Source: CASQEL01 sp036655975
GTDB lineage: Bacteria > Desulfobacterota > Desulfovibrionia > Desulfovibrionales > Desulfovibrionaceae
Assembly (NCBI GenBank): GCA_036655975.1
Contig: JAVVPD010000005.1
Coordinates: 1 to 50,574, forward strand
DNA: 50,574 nucleotides
Direction of reading: 5' to 3'
A model generated the notes under the pieces. That model worked only from the letters and a program-made list of their open reading frames with translations, did no database searches and had not been told where the DNA came from. The position numbers and the translations under genes were made by a program. Every line of letters begins with the position of its first letter. The stretch's first letter is position 1. Shown here in pieces: positions 32,076-40,907 of this stretch.

Positions 32076-33044
32076 ATGGAACAAGAAACACATTATCAAT
32101 GGCGGCACAAGGATCTTCTTGATGTGACCCAGTTGAGCCGACAAGACCTGTTTCACCTGTTGGACCTAGCTGCGAATTTTCAGGAAATAAATCAACGTCC
32201 GGTCAAAAAAGTTCCCACCCTCAAGGGTAAAAGTGTCATCCTGTTTTTTTCTGAAGACAGCACCCGCACCAAAACATCTTTTGACGTGGCTGGCAAACGC
32301 CTTTCGGCCGATACTTTTGCCCTGTCCAAAAGTGGTTCGAGCATCGCCAAGGGCGAGAGTTTAAAGGATACGGGCCTCACATTACAAGCAATGAATCCAG
32401 ATGTCATTGTCATTCGGCATTCCAGTAGCGGAGCCGCGCAATTTTTAGCCGACCGCCTGCACTGTGGCGTGGTCAATGCGGGTGATGGTTGGCATGCCCA
32501 TCCCACCCAAGCCCTGCTCGATTGCTATACCCTGCGTAAGGCTTGGGCCAACGAATTTGAGGGCCGCACACTGCTTATTCTGGGGGACATTGCCCACAGC
32601 CGCGTGGCCCGCTCAAATGTAAATTTGTTGACATCTCTAGGTGTTAAAGTACGTCTGTGCGCGCCACGCACCCTGCTGCCCGCAGGCGTTGAAACATGGC
32701 CCGCCGAAATCTATACAAACATCACAGCTGCCCTACGGGGGGTAGATGCCATAATGTGCTTGCGCCTGCAATTGGAACGCCAGCAAACGGGGCTATTGCC
32801 CAGCCTTGCTGAATACGCCAAGCGCTATTGTCTTACCCCAGCGCATATGGAATTAACCAAGCCCGGTGCCAAAATTCTGCACCCCGGCCCCATGAATCGT
32901 GGGCTTGAAATTTCTGCCCCTTTGGCTGATGCTCCAGATAGTCTTGTACTTAATCAAGTATCTGCGGGTGTCGCCACACGTATGGCCGTGTTATATCTTC
33001 TGGCAACCCGCGCGGACGCCCGCACTGATGGAGGTGTATACTAA
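32076..33044 (+). CDS. pyrB: Aspartate carbamoyltransferase catalytic subunit
   Basis: 322 aa. First committed step of pyrimidine synthesis: carbamoyl phosphate plus aspartate to carbamoyl aspartate. Seen: FFSEDSTRTKTSFDVAGK (carbamoyl phosphate loop), MNPDVIVIRHSSSGAAQF, ILGDIAHSRVARSN, and HPGPMNRGLE near the C-terminus. No pyrI regulatory gene is next to it, so allosteric control would need other means; the upstream attenuator suggests control by UTP. It overlaps pyrC by one base. ATG at 32076 is preferred over a TTG 33 bases upstream inside the T-run of the terminator. Confidence 0.97.
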   Translation: MEQETHYQWRHKDLLDVTQLSRQDLFHLLDLAANFQEINQRPVKKVPTLKGKSVILFFSEDSTRTKTSFDVAGKRLSADTFALSKSGSSIAKGESLKDTGLTLQAMNPDVIVIRHSSSGAAQFLADRLHCGVVNAGDGWHAHPTQALLDCYTLRKAWANEFEGRTLLILGDIAHSRVARSNVNLLTSLGVKVRLCAPRTLLPAGVETWPAEIYTNITAALRGVDAIMCLRLQLERQQTGLLPSLAEYAKRYCLTPAHMELTKPGAKILHPGPMNRGLEISAPLADAPDSLVLNQVSAGVATRMAVLYLLATRADARTDGGVY

Positions 33045-34306
33045 TGACCCTTTGCATAAAAAATGTCCAATATCTTGAAGCTTTAGTAGACGTCTTTGTC
33101 GAAGACGGTCGCATTGCCACCATGACCCCCTCCGGCAAGCATGGTGCCCCTGCTGGGGCTGAGGTGGTAGACGCCACAGGCCTGCGGCTTTTTCCCAGTT
33201 TTATTGACGCGCATGTGCATTTACGCGAGCCGGGCTTTGAATATAAGGAAACTGTGGCCTCCGGCCTCAATGCTGCCGTTCATGGGGGTTTTGGGGCGGT
33301 CATGTGCATGGCGAACACCCGCCCTGTCAACGACAATGCGGCGGTAACCACCTTTATTATTGAAGCGGGCAAACGTGCCTTCCCCCACGGGCCCACGGTG
33401 TACCCCATCGGTGCCGCCACCCTAAACCTTGACGGCGTAGAAATGGCGCCCTTTGCAGAATTGGCGCACGCAGGCTGCGTAGCTATTTCCAATGACGGGC
33501 ATTCCATGGAAGACGCCGAGCGTATGCGCCGGGTCATGGAATATGCCGCAGACCTCGGCCTTATTGTTATTGATCATTGCGAAGACGCCTCGCTGGCCCG
33601 CAAGGCACATATGAATGAAGGTATCACCAGCGGACGCATCGGCGTGAAAGGCCAGCCCGATGTGGGCGAAGCCATGCAGGTGGCCCGTGACGTATTACTG
33701 GCAGAATATTTGAATATTCCCATCCATATTGCCCATGTTTCCTGCAAGCGCGCCGTGGATGTTATCGCTTGGGGCAAATCGCGCGGGGTAAAAATCACTG
33801 CGGAAACCTGCCCCCACTATCTTATCCTCGACGACAGCGCCCTTGAATTCTATAATTGCGATGCCAAGGTTAATCCGCCCTTACGCACCCCAGCCGACCG
33901 CGAAGCCTTACGCGAGGCTGTAAAATCAGGCATTATCGACATCCTCGTCACCGACCACGCCCCCCACGCTGCCCATGAAAAAGAATGCCCGCTTGATGAA
34001 GCCCCCAATGGCATCACCGGCTTAGACACGGCCCTGAGCCTCACCTACGATTTAGTCCGCCAAGGGGTATTGACGGAAGCCGATTTGATCCGCCTGTGGT
34101 GCACAAACCCTGCCCGTATCTTTGCAATACCCTGCAACGAATTTGCCCCCGGCGACCCGGCGGACTTTTTTTTGTTCAACCCAGAAATACATTGGCAGGT
34201 AAGCCCCGAAACCTGCTATTCTAAAAGCTGTAACACCCCTTTTAAGGGCACAAGCCTGAAAGGGCGCGTTGTAGCCCATTATCAGAAGGGTGTAAAAATT
34301 ATATAA
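33044..34306 (+). CDS. pyrC: Dihydroorotase, type I-like
   Basis: 420 aa amidohydrolase, next step of the pathway after PyrB. DAHVHLREPG carries the metal-binding HxH and the LREPG substrate contact; KETVASG, DHCED and HIAHVS give further ligands, and VTDHAPH is the catalytic Asp motif. The zinc-bridging lysine is not clearly placed. It overlaps pyrB by one base (TAATG) with GGAGGT in front, so the two are co-translated. pyrC and pyrB together form the usual inseparable pair in this group. Confidence 0.96.
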   Translation: MTLCIKNVQYLEALVDVFVEDGRIATMTPSGKHGAPAGAEVVDATGLRLFPSFIDAHVHLREPGFEYKETVASGLNAAVHGGFGAVMCMANTRPVNDNAAVTTFIIEAGKRAFPHGPTVYPIGAATLNLDGVEMAPFAELAHAGCVAISNDGHSMEDAERMRRVMEYAADLGLIVIDHCEDASLARKAHMNEGITSGRIGVKGQPDVGEAMQVARDVLLAEYLNIPIHIAHVSCKRAVDVIAWGKSRGVKITAETCPHYLILDDSALEFYNCDAKVNPPLRTPADREALREAVKSGIIDILVTDHAPHAAHEKECPLDEAPNGITGLDTALSLTYDLVRQGVLTEADLIRLWCTNPARIFAIPCNEFAPGDPADFFLFNPEIHWQVSPETCYSKSCNTPFKGTSLKGRVVAHYQKGVKII

Positions 34307-34349
34307 AACCCGTAGTGTATCAAGGCATTATAACAATTGGATAGCTTGT

Positions 34350-35873
34350 ATGAATTATTTTAGAACGTGGTGTGGAATATTTTTTTGTGGTCTTATGCTC
34401 TGGGGACACGGTGCCAATGTTGCCTTTGCCACCGAGTGGCAAAGTCCTTCCACCGTATTGCTTTCCCCCCAAGGAGCGCGAATCAGCGTAGACGCACAGG
34501 CCACCGTTACCGTGGTCAAGGGGGAAGCGCAAATCTTTTTCTACATCCCCAGTGATGCACAGAATGTGGAAATCCAAGCCAAGCACGCAACCATTGTCCA
34601 GTGGAGCAGCTCAACAGAAAGGGTGGATGCCCTTTCTGGAACCACAGCCAACCGTCGTGCGGCTTTACTCAACGAAAAATCGTTGCTTCAAGGCCGCATT
34701 TTGGCTTTGCAGGCCCGCATAAACTTGTGGATCACCCCACCCACCACGGCTTTATCCCAAGAGCAGATGACCGCCCGTCAAACGTCGCTAGACACGGTGC
34801 TGCCCGCCGCCCAACAGGAACTGAGCCGCCAACAGCGTGTTTTGCATGATGTGGATTTACAATTGTCCTCCCTGCCAGACACGCCGCGCCAAACGCAAAA
34901 AATTGTCGCGGTACTGGACGCAGCCCCCCCAACGCCGAGCGTTGCCCTGCACTATTCCTACACTTTGAATAATTGCGGCTGGCAGCCAGACTATCGCTTT
35001 AACGCCCTGCCGGATTCAGGCACTGTGGACGTCAGCTTGTTTGCCAAAATTTGGCAATACAGCGGTATTGATTGGACCAATGCCCACATTACGCTTACCG
35101 CACAGGAGGCTTGGCAACGCGAACCCGCAAAAGTACACCCTTGGCACGTTGCCACAGGCGATTCCGGCCCTGCCCAGCCTATGCCCATCAACGCGCGGGC
35201 CATGCCCCTAGCCGCCCCCATGCTCGCAAGCGATACCGCGCTCCCCAAAACCCAAGCCCCACGCATGCAAGATTCTGCGGCTTTTACCTCTTGGGATTTG
35301 GGCAAACGTGATCTTGGTGAAGGCACTGTGCGTGTCAGCCTCTCCCAAGATATTTGGTCCACTCCCGTGCACTGGTTGGCGCGTCCTTCCACCAGTCCCC
35401 ATGTGTGGCTGATGGTCAAACATACTGTGACCAAAGCTCGGGCTTGGCCCACGGGTGAGGCTACTTTCTGTATTGACGGGGCCACCGTGGGCAACGGGAA
35501 TTTCAGCCTAAAGGGTGATGTTGCAACCCTTTATTTTGGGATTGATCCCCGCGTAAGCGTGCTGAGTGCGACTGACCCGCGCCAGAGTGGCAAAGTGGGG
35601 ATCATCGACAAAAAGAAAACGTGGGACTGGACGTGGGACTATACTGTCCACAATGGTCGGGCTACACCTGTGAGCCTCCGCATTGAGGAAGCAGCCCCGC
35701 AACTCAGCGACAAGGCCCTCAGCGTGACCTACAGCTCCAAACCCGCGCCCCAGCATGGCCCAGACCATACCTTGTACTGGGAAATCACCGTTCCCGCAGA
35801 TAGCCAGCACAGCCTACACCATACCGTGACCGTGACCGCCCCCCAAGACATGAAAGTACGGCCCGGAAAATAG
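34350..35873 (+). CDS. DUF4139 domain protein (mucoidy inhibitor MuiA-like)
   Basis: 507 aa, exported (signal peptide ends near AFA-TE). The N-terminal DUF4140-like part is followed by a coiled-coil helical pair (about 100-175) and the DUF4139 beta domain (VALHYSYTLNNCGWQPDYRF, then YSGIDWTNAHITLTAQ). Relatives are known as mucoidy inhibitor A but with no biochemical role. The last segments PADSQHSLHHTVTVTAPQ are typical. It follows pyrC by 43 bases and has a strong terminator. Its ribosome site (GGAT) is weak. Confidence 0.85.
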   Translation: MNYFRTWCGIFFCGLMLWGHGANVAFATEWQSPSTVLLSPQGARISVDAQATVTVVKGEAQIFFYIPSDAQNVEIQAKHATIVQWSSSTERVDALSGTTANRRAALLNEKSLLQGRILALQARINLWITPPTTALSQEQMTARQTSLDTVLPAAQQELSRQQRVLHDVDLQLSSLPDTPRQTQKIVAVLDAAPPTPSVALHYSYTLNNCGWQPDYRFNALPDSGTVDVSLFAKIWQYSGIDWTNAHITLTAQEAWQREPAKVHPWHVATGDSGPAQPMPINARAMPLAAPMLASDTALPKTQAPRMQDSAAFTSWDLGKRDLGEGTVRVSLSQDIWSTPVHWLARPSTSPHVWLMVKHTVTKARAWPTGEATFCIDGATVGNGNFSLKGDVATLYFGIDPRVSVLSATDPRQSGKVGIIDKKKTWDWTWDYTVHNGRATPVSLRIEEAAPQLSDKALSVTYSSKPAPQHGPDHTLYWEITVPADSQHSLHHTVTVTAPQDMKVRPGK

Positions 35874-35884
35874 GTAAAAAATCA

Positions 35885-35909
35885 GCAGGGGGGAAAACTT
35901 CCCCCCTGC
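35885..35909. terminator. Bidirectional terminator between convergent genes
   Basis: GCAGGGGGGAA (35885-35895) and TTCCCCCCTGC (35899-35909) form an 11-bp stem with a 3-base loop. It separates the DUF4139 gene and the livF end. The right arm is part of the 55-base segment repeated after the N gap. Confidence 0.6.
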
Positions 35910-35950
35910 CTCACGGTCATTCGCAACACTCGAGGGAGCGTCTGGAATCA
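35896..35950. repeat. 55-base direct repeat, left copy at assembly gap
   Basis: These 55 bases recur exactly at 36051-36105 on the other side of the N run. A length of exactly 55 fits a k=55 de Bruijn overlap between neighbouring contigs, so the repeat is most likely a scaffolding artefact and the true sequence has one copy. Confidence 0.85.
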
Positions 35951-36050
35951 NNNNNNNNNNNNNNNNNNNNNNNNNNNNNNNNNNNNNNNNNNNNNNNNNN
36001 NNNNNNNNNNNNNNNNNNNNNNNNNNNNNNNNNNNNNNNNNNNNNNNNNN
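35951..36050. other. Assembly gap, 100 N
   Basis: Exactly 100 unknown bases, the default filler of scaffolding tools. Flanked by identical 55-base ends, it probably represents zero missing sequence. The break lies at the edge of the G6/C6 hairpin, which could have caused low coverage. Confidence 0.9.
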
Positions 36051-36105
36051 AACTTCCCCCCTGCCTCACGGTCATTCGCAACACTCGAGGGAGCGTCTGG
36101 AATCA
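36051..36105. repeat. 55-base direct repeat, right copy at assembly gap
   Basis: Exact second copy of 35896-35950. It starts in the middle of the hairpin, containing only its right arm, which is what a cut at a k-mer overlap would leave. Confidence 0.85.
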
Positions 36106-36113
36106 GAAATGCT

Positions 36114-36830
36114 TTAGTCTTGTCCGCCCAAATAGGCTTCGCGAATGCTTGGATCCGCCAGCAATTTGTCCGCCGTATCTTCCATAACCACATGCCCCAC
36201 TTCAAGCACATAGCCACGGGTTGCCAGTTTAAGCGCCGCGCGGGCATTCTGTTCCACCAGCACTACGGTTACCCCGCTATTATTAATGGCCCGCACCGTT
36301 TCAAAAATAGACCGCACCAGCAAGGGGGCCAGCCCCAACGAAGGCTCGTCCAGCAGCAACACCTTGGGCTGCCCCATAAGCGCCCGCCCGATAGCCAGCA
36401 TTTGCTGTTCCCCGCCGGAAAGTGTTCCCGCCATTTGTTCCCGCCGCTCTGACAGACGCGGAAACAAGTCATAAATCCAACGCAAGGTACGGGCCGACAG
36501 ATCTTTGTCATCTATGGTAAAAGCCCCAAGGCGTAAATTTTCTTTCACACTCAGGGTTCCAAAAACCCGCCGCCCTTCCGGCGATTGGGTAATCCCCCGG
36601 CGCACCACCTCATGGCTGGGCAGCAAATGGAGGGCCTCCCCCGCAAACAACACCTCGCCCGCGCTCGGGCGCACCAAACCACTGATGCTCAACAGCGTTG
36701 TACTTTTCCCCGCGCCGTTAGCCCCGAGAATTGTGACAATTTCGCCGTCCTCTACCCGCATATTTATACCGTGCAACGCTTCAACATTGCCGTATTTAAC
36801 GTGCAAATCGTGTAATTCCAATAATGCCAT
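36114..36830 (-). CDS. livF: Branched-chain amino acid ABC transporter ATPase LivF
   Basis: 238 aa. Walker A GANGAGKST, Q-loop SPEGRRVFG region, signature LSGGEQQ, Walker B LLLDEPSLGL and the switch region VLVEQNA mark the LivF subfamily (with the typical ARAALKLATRGYVLE tail). ATG at 36830 is chosen since the family begins MALLE-type; the longer frame adds 15 residues overlapping livG. It starts 7 bases after livG and is the last gene of the transporter. Confidence 0.96.
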   Translation of the reverse strand: MALLELHDLHVKYGNVEALHGINMRVEDGEIVTILGANGAGKSTTLLSISGLVRPSAGEVLFAGEALHLLPSHEVVRRGITQSPEGRRVFGTLSVKENLRLGAFTIDDKDLSARTLRWIYDLFPRLSERREQMAGTLSGGEQQMLAIGRALMGQPKVLLLDEPSLGLAPLLVRSIFETVRAINNSGVTVVLVEQNARAALKLATRGYVLEVGHVVMEDTADKLLADPSIREAYLGGQD

Positions 36831-36837
36831 GCTCAAC

Positions 36838-37629
36838 TCATATCCGGTTGTCGTCCACCCCAAGATAGGCTTCAATCACCGCAGGGTCACGGCGTACCAC
36901 ATCGGGCACATTCTCGGCAATTTTCACGCCGTGTTCCAGCACCACTAATTTTTCACATACCTGCATAACCAAGCGCATGTCGTGTTCAATCAGCAACACG
37001 GTAATGCCACGGTCACGGATGGCGCGAATAGTACCAATAAGTGCCTTTGTTTCTTGATCATTCATGCCCCCTGCTGGTTCGTCTAAAATAAGCAGGCGCG
37101 GATCTGTCACCAAGGCGCGCGCAATCTCCAGCAAACGCTGGCTACCGTACGACAGCGAACCCGCATTTTCCGCATATTTGTCGGCCAAACCCACAAAATC
37201 CAATTCATACATGGCGCGTTCCAGAGCGGCTTTTTCTTCGCGCTTTTGGGCGGGTAATTGCAGCATGGAGGCGAGCAATCCCGAGCGCAAACGGCAATGC
37301 CGTCCCGCCAATACATTTTCCACCACCGGCAATTGCTGAAACAAACGGATCGTTTGGAAAGTGCGGGCAACCCCCATTTCCACCACCACATGGGGCTTAC
37401 GTCCTTTCAAAGACAAACCCTCAAAACAAATATCACCGTTTTCCGGTACATAATTCCCGGTAATGCAATTGAAAACCGTCGTTTTTCCCGCACCGTTCGG
37501 GCCGATAAGTCCCACAATACTTTCCGCTTCTACGGAAAACGATACGTCATTCACCGCCACGAGGCCGCCAAAAATTTTAGTTACTTCTTGTAAGTCCAGC
37601 AGGGGAACTTTTGTCACGGGCGCACTCAT
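36838..37629 (-). CDS. livG: Branched-chain amino acid ABC transporter ATPase LivG
   Basis: 263 aa. Walker A GPNGAGKTT, Walker B LILDEPAGGMN, and the LivG-specific ARTFQTIRLFQQLPVVENV and LIEHDMRLVM segments are seen. It lacks a full LSGGQ motif: SLSYGSQR stands in the signature position, as is usual for LivG. It overlaps livM by ATGA-type coupling. It powers uptake with LivF. Confidence 0.96.
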   Translation of the reverse strand: MSAPVTKVPLLDLQEVTKIFGGLVAVNDVSFSVEAESIVGLIGPNGAGKTTVFNCITGNYVPENGDICFEGLSLKGRKPHVVVEMGVARTFQTIRLFQQLPVVENVLAGRHCRLRSGLLASMLQLPAQKREEKAALERAMYELDFVGLADKYAENAGSLSYGSQRLLEIARALVTDPRLLILDEPAGGMNDQETKALIGTIRAIRDRGITVLLIEHDMRLVMQVCEKLVVLEHGVKIAENVPDVVRRDPAVIEAYLGVDDNRI

Positions 37630-38606
37630 GCGTCACCCTCCTCGGGGGCAGGCGCTTTTTTCCCGGCACAATAAGGCAAGCGGCGCACATCGTAACGGCG
37701 TGGCAAGGGAGGAAACAAACCTTGGGGCCGCCACACCATCATCACCATCATGGCAAGACCAAAAACCAGCATTCGCGCGCCCGAAAGCTCACGCAGCACC
37801 TCCGGCAGACCAATAAACAAAAAAGAACTAATGAGCACGCCAACCTGACTACCGCCACTCAAAATAACCACGGCGAACACCACTACAGATTCTAAAAAAC
37901 TGAATGACTCTGGAGCAATAATCGTCATTTTAGCCGCATACAGCGTACCCGCCATACCCGCCCAGAAAGCCCCCAGCACAAAGGCCATAAGTTTGTACTG
38001 CGCGATATTGATCCCCGAACCCGCTGCAGCGGTTTCATCCTCTTTAATATAGTTCAAAGCCCGCCCAAAACGCGAACGGGCAAGCCGCGCAAACAACAAC
38101 ACACTGGCCCCTACAATACCCCACACTAAATAATAAAATTGGATTCCCTTGCTGATTTTATAGCCAAAAATTTCAGGACGGCTCACTCCAAAAATCCCGT
38201 TGGCCCCGCCTGTCAACCCGCCTACGTCATTAATCAGGGCAATACGCACAATTTCCACAATCCCGATGGTCGCGATCAACAGATAATCGCCCCGCAGATG
38301 AATAATCGGCCGCGCCACCAGCAGCGCAAACAGCGCCGCCGCCGCCCCCGCCACCGGCAAAAGCCAGAAAATGGGCACCCCAAATTGGGTATTCAAAATA
38401 GCCGTCACGTACGCGCCCACAGCGTAAAAAGCCGCATGCCCCATATGGAATATGCCCGCCTGTCCCAGAATGACGTTCAGCGACAAAGCCAACAAAGCAT
38501 ACAAGCCCACACTCACGCACACGTCAATCCAGTATGCGTCCAGAACAAGGGGCAACACCAGCAGCACCGGCGCAAGCCCCACCGTGCAACAGCGTCTGAT
38601 ATTCAT
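37626..38606 (-). CDS. livM: Branched-chain amino acid ABC permease LivM
   Basis: 326 aa with about nine spans. LSLNVILGQAGIFHMGHAAFYAVGAYV and the cytoplasmic EAA-like loop with FGRALNYIKEDETAA are typical. ATG at 38606 overlaps the livH stop (ATGA); the longer ORF (30 extra residues, two Cys-rich) lies inside livH and is unlikely. It pairs with LivH. Confidence 0.95.
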   Translation of the reverse strand: MNIRRCCTVGLAPVLLVLPLVLDAYWIDVCVSVGLYALLALSLNVILGQAGIFHMGHAAFYAVGAYVTAILNTQFGVPIFWLLPVAGAAAALFALLVARPIIHLRGDYLLIATIGIVEIVRIALINDVGGLTGGANGIFGVSRPEIFGYKISKGIQFYYLVWGIVGASVLLFARLARSRFGRALNYIKEDETAAAGSGINIAQYKLMAFVLGAFWAGMAGTLYAAKMTIIAPESFSFLESVVVFAVVILSGGSQVGVLISSFLFIGLPEVLRELSGARMLVFGLAMMVMMVWRPQGLFPPLPRRYDVRRLPYCAGKKAPAPEEGDA

Positions 38607-39508
38607 AATTTGTCCGCTACCCTCTCGCCCAAAATACCTGTAGGCCGGATAATCAAAATGAGTATCAGCACAAAGAAGGCAATGGCGTCTTTCCACGCAA
38701 TGGCAATATAGGCAGCACTCATGGCTTCAATAACCCCGAGCAACAGCCCGCCCAGCATCGCGCCAGGAATATTGCCGATTCCGCCAAGAATAGCCGCCGT
38801 AAAAGCCTTTAACCCGTACGACCAGCCCATGGTAAAGTCTATCTGCCCATAGTACAGGCCCACCAACATGCCCGCCGCACCGCCAAGGCCCGGCCCGATC
38901 AAAAAAACCAGCGAGATAACCCTGTCCACATTGATGCCCATGAGTCGGGCCGCGCCTTGGTCAATCGCCACAGCGCGGATAGCCGTGCCCGTCTTGGTAC
39001 GGTGAATAAAAGTATGCAGGGCAAACATCAGCGCCACCGTAGTGACAATGACCAGAATGCGTATTCCCGGTACGTCAAGACCAAACAAATTTACAGAGAA
39101 AGTGGGGCGTAAATCGTTAGGATAGACATAAAAACGCGCCCCATAGATGAGCATGATGGCATTTTGAAAAAATATGGACGCCCCGAGCGCTGACACCACA
39201 GCCGAAAGACGGCTTGCATTACGCAAAGGCCGATACGCCGCCCGCTCCAGCAGGCCCCCCACAAGGGCTACCAAAAAGGCTACCATGACAAAAACCAGTA
39301 GAATTGCCAATACCGGAGGCATCATGCCCGCCATATTGCTGGACACCAGCAGCGTCATACCTAAATAAGCGCCAATAGTGAACAAATCGCCGTGGGCAAA
39401 ATTGATAAGCTTGAGCACACCATAAACCATGGTATAGCCCAAGGCTACCAAAGCATAAATGCCTCCCACAGCCAGGCCATTGATCAATTGCTGAAAAAAT
39501 TCTTCCAT
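38603..39508 (-). CDS. livH: Branched-chain amino acid ABC permease LivH
   Basis: 301 aa with about eight spans. The N-terminus INGLAVGGIYALVALGYTMVYGVLKLINFAHGD is the classical LivH signature, and GTAIRAVAIDQGAARLMGIN is the ATPase-contact loop. AGGAAAT lies before the ATG. It is separated from livJ by 108 bases that contain two stem-loops. Confidence 0.96.
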   Translation of the reverse strand: MEEFFQQLINGLAVGGIYALVALGYTMVYGVLKLINFAHGDLFTIGAYLGMTLLVSSNMAGMMPPVLAILLVFVMVAFLVALVGGLLERAAYRPLRNASRLSAVVSALGASIFFQNAIMLIYGARFYVYPNDLRPTFSVNLFGLDVPGIRILVIVTTVALMFALHTFIHRTKTGTAIRAVAIDQGAARLMGINVDRVISLVFLIGPGLGGAAGMLVGLYYGQIDFTMGWSYGLKAFTAAILGGIGNIPGAMLGGLLLGVIEAMSAAYIAIAWKDAIAFFVLILILIIRPTGILGERVADKL

Positions 39509-39529
39509 ATTTCCTATTCCACGATACGT

Positions 39530-39586
39530 GGGGCAGGCTTTGCCTCCCCAAAACTCATCAGCAGGGAGGCGCTTCCGCCCCCCTGC
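39530..39586 (-). terminator. Two stem-loops in the livJ-livH gap
   Basis: First: GGGG-C-AGGC/GCCTCCCC (39530-39549) with a 3-base loop and one bulge. Second: GCAGGG...CCCTGC enclosing GGCG/CGCC (39561-39586). Neither has a U-tract. In liv operons such structures commonly reduce expression of the permease genes relative to the binding protein. Confidence 0.5.
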
Positions 39587-39616
39587 GTATGGAAAGTGTG
39601 CAGCCCCGCAGTATGA

Positions 39617-40753
39617 TTACTTTTGGGCTTGCAGTATGAATACGCCCTTATCATTAACTATATATGTACGATACAATTCACTCACCCGATCGCCTTTTTT
39701 GTCGAACACAATTTCACCCGAAATGGCGTTCAGCGGTTTGGGGGCTGCTTTCAGATAGGTGGCAATGGCCTCAGGCGTCATTTTTCCCTCTTCAAGCGCG
39801 GCCACAATAACCTTGAAAGCATCCCCCGCTAATACCGCCCACACCGAAACGGGCAGTGTTTTGTAAGCAGATTGGAAGGCTTTCAAAAATTCTTTAGAGG
39901 TAGCGCTGTCCAGATCCTGCGGCAGGGGGGGGCTGATGAAAAAATAGCCCTTGGCGGCATCCGCGCCCGCAATTTTCACCAAATCTTGGTGATTGGCAGC
40001 GTCGCCCCCCATCATGGGAACGCTCCACCCCATTTCAGCTTTTTGCCGCAATAACATCCCCGTTTCTGGGTAATATCCGGTAAAAAATACCAAGTCTGGC
40101 TGTGCGGCCTTCAATTTTGTCAAAATAGCGGTATAGTCGCGCTCACCGGGGGTCAAGGCGTCGTAAAAGCCTACTTTCAGGCCCATTTTTTTCAGATCGT
40201 CACGGGTTTCCTGAGCTAAGCCTTTGGAATAGGAAGAATTATCGTGCAGCAAGGCTACATTTTTGTAGCCACCTGCGGCAATAACCTTAGCGGCAACAGC
40301 CCCCTGCTGGTCGTCACGCGGGCACACGCGGAAAAAATGCTTCAAACCTTTTTCGGTCAAGCGCACACTGGTGGAGCCTGTAGCAATTTGCACAAGGCCC
40401 GCCTCGTCTAAAATATTTTGGCTGGCCTCTGTCACTGCCGAACCGTAGGTGCCGATCACCGCCACAACTCCCGCTGAAGCCAATTTCTGGGCTGCAAGCG
40501 CCGCAGTACGCGGGTCACCCGCATCATCTTCCACCACCAAGGACAGGGTATTGCCCTTAATGCCGCCCGCTTTATTGGTTTCATCCACCAGAAGCGAAAC
40601 AATGTTCTTCATATCTTGGCCTTCAGCAGCCCATTTTCCCGTCAGCGGGCACATCAGGCCGATCTTTACCTCAGCGGCCAGCACCTGCCCCACGAGCGGG
40701 CCTCCCCATAAGCACAAGAGGCAAAAGGCCAACATACATTGAAGTCTTTTCAT
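39617..40753 (-). CDS. livJ: Branched-chain amino acid substrate-binding protein
   Basis: 378 aa periplasmic protein with a signal peptide ending near GQVLA-AE. The family signatures EVKIGLMCPLTGKWAAEGQDM, IGTYGSAVTEASQNIL and the later DLVFFTGYYPETGMLLRQ are present. It is a type I periplasmic binding protein; whether it binds leucine, isoleucine/valine or another amino acid cannot be told. ATG at 40753 is supported by AAGGGG upstream, and the longer frame adds 23 residues before the signal peptide. First gene of the transporter operon. Confidence 0.95.
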   Translation of the reverse strand: MKRLQCMLAFCLLCLWGGPLVGQVLAAEVKIGLMCPLTGKWAAEGQDMKNIVSLLVDETNKAGGIKGNTLSLVVEDDAGDPRTAALAAQKLASAGVVAVIGTYGSAVTEASQNILDEAGLVQIATGSTSVRLTEKGLKHFFRVCPRDDQQGAVAAKVIAAGGYKNVALLHDNSSYSKGLAQETRDDLKKMGLKVGFYDALTPGERDYTAILTKLKAAQPDLVFFTGYYPETGMLLRQKAEMGWSVPMMGGDAANHQDLVKIAGADAAKGYFFISPPLPQDLDSATSKEFLKAFQSAYKTLPVSVWAVLAGDAFKVIVAALEEGKMTPEAIATYLKAAPKPLNAISGEIVFDKKGDRVSELYRTYIVNDKGVFILQAQK

Positions 40754-40907
40754 GTTTTTCCCCTTCAGGTAGAATATATATACGCAAAAAAGCCCTGAGA
40801 CTTCACGGACACATGGCGACACATGCCTGAAGTTGCCTGCTGTATACCTGTGCGTAAGCGCAAGCGGGCATACTATACGAAAAGTTGTAAAATCAAAACA
40901 TAAAAAA

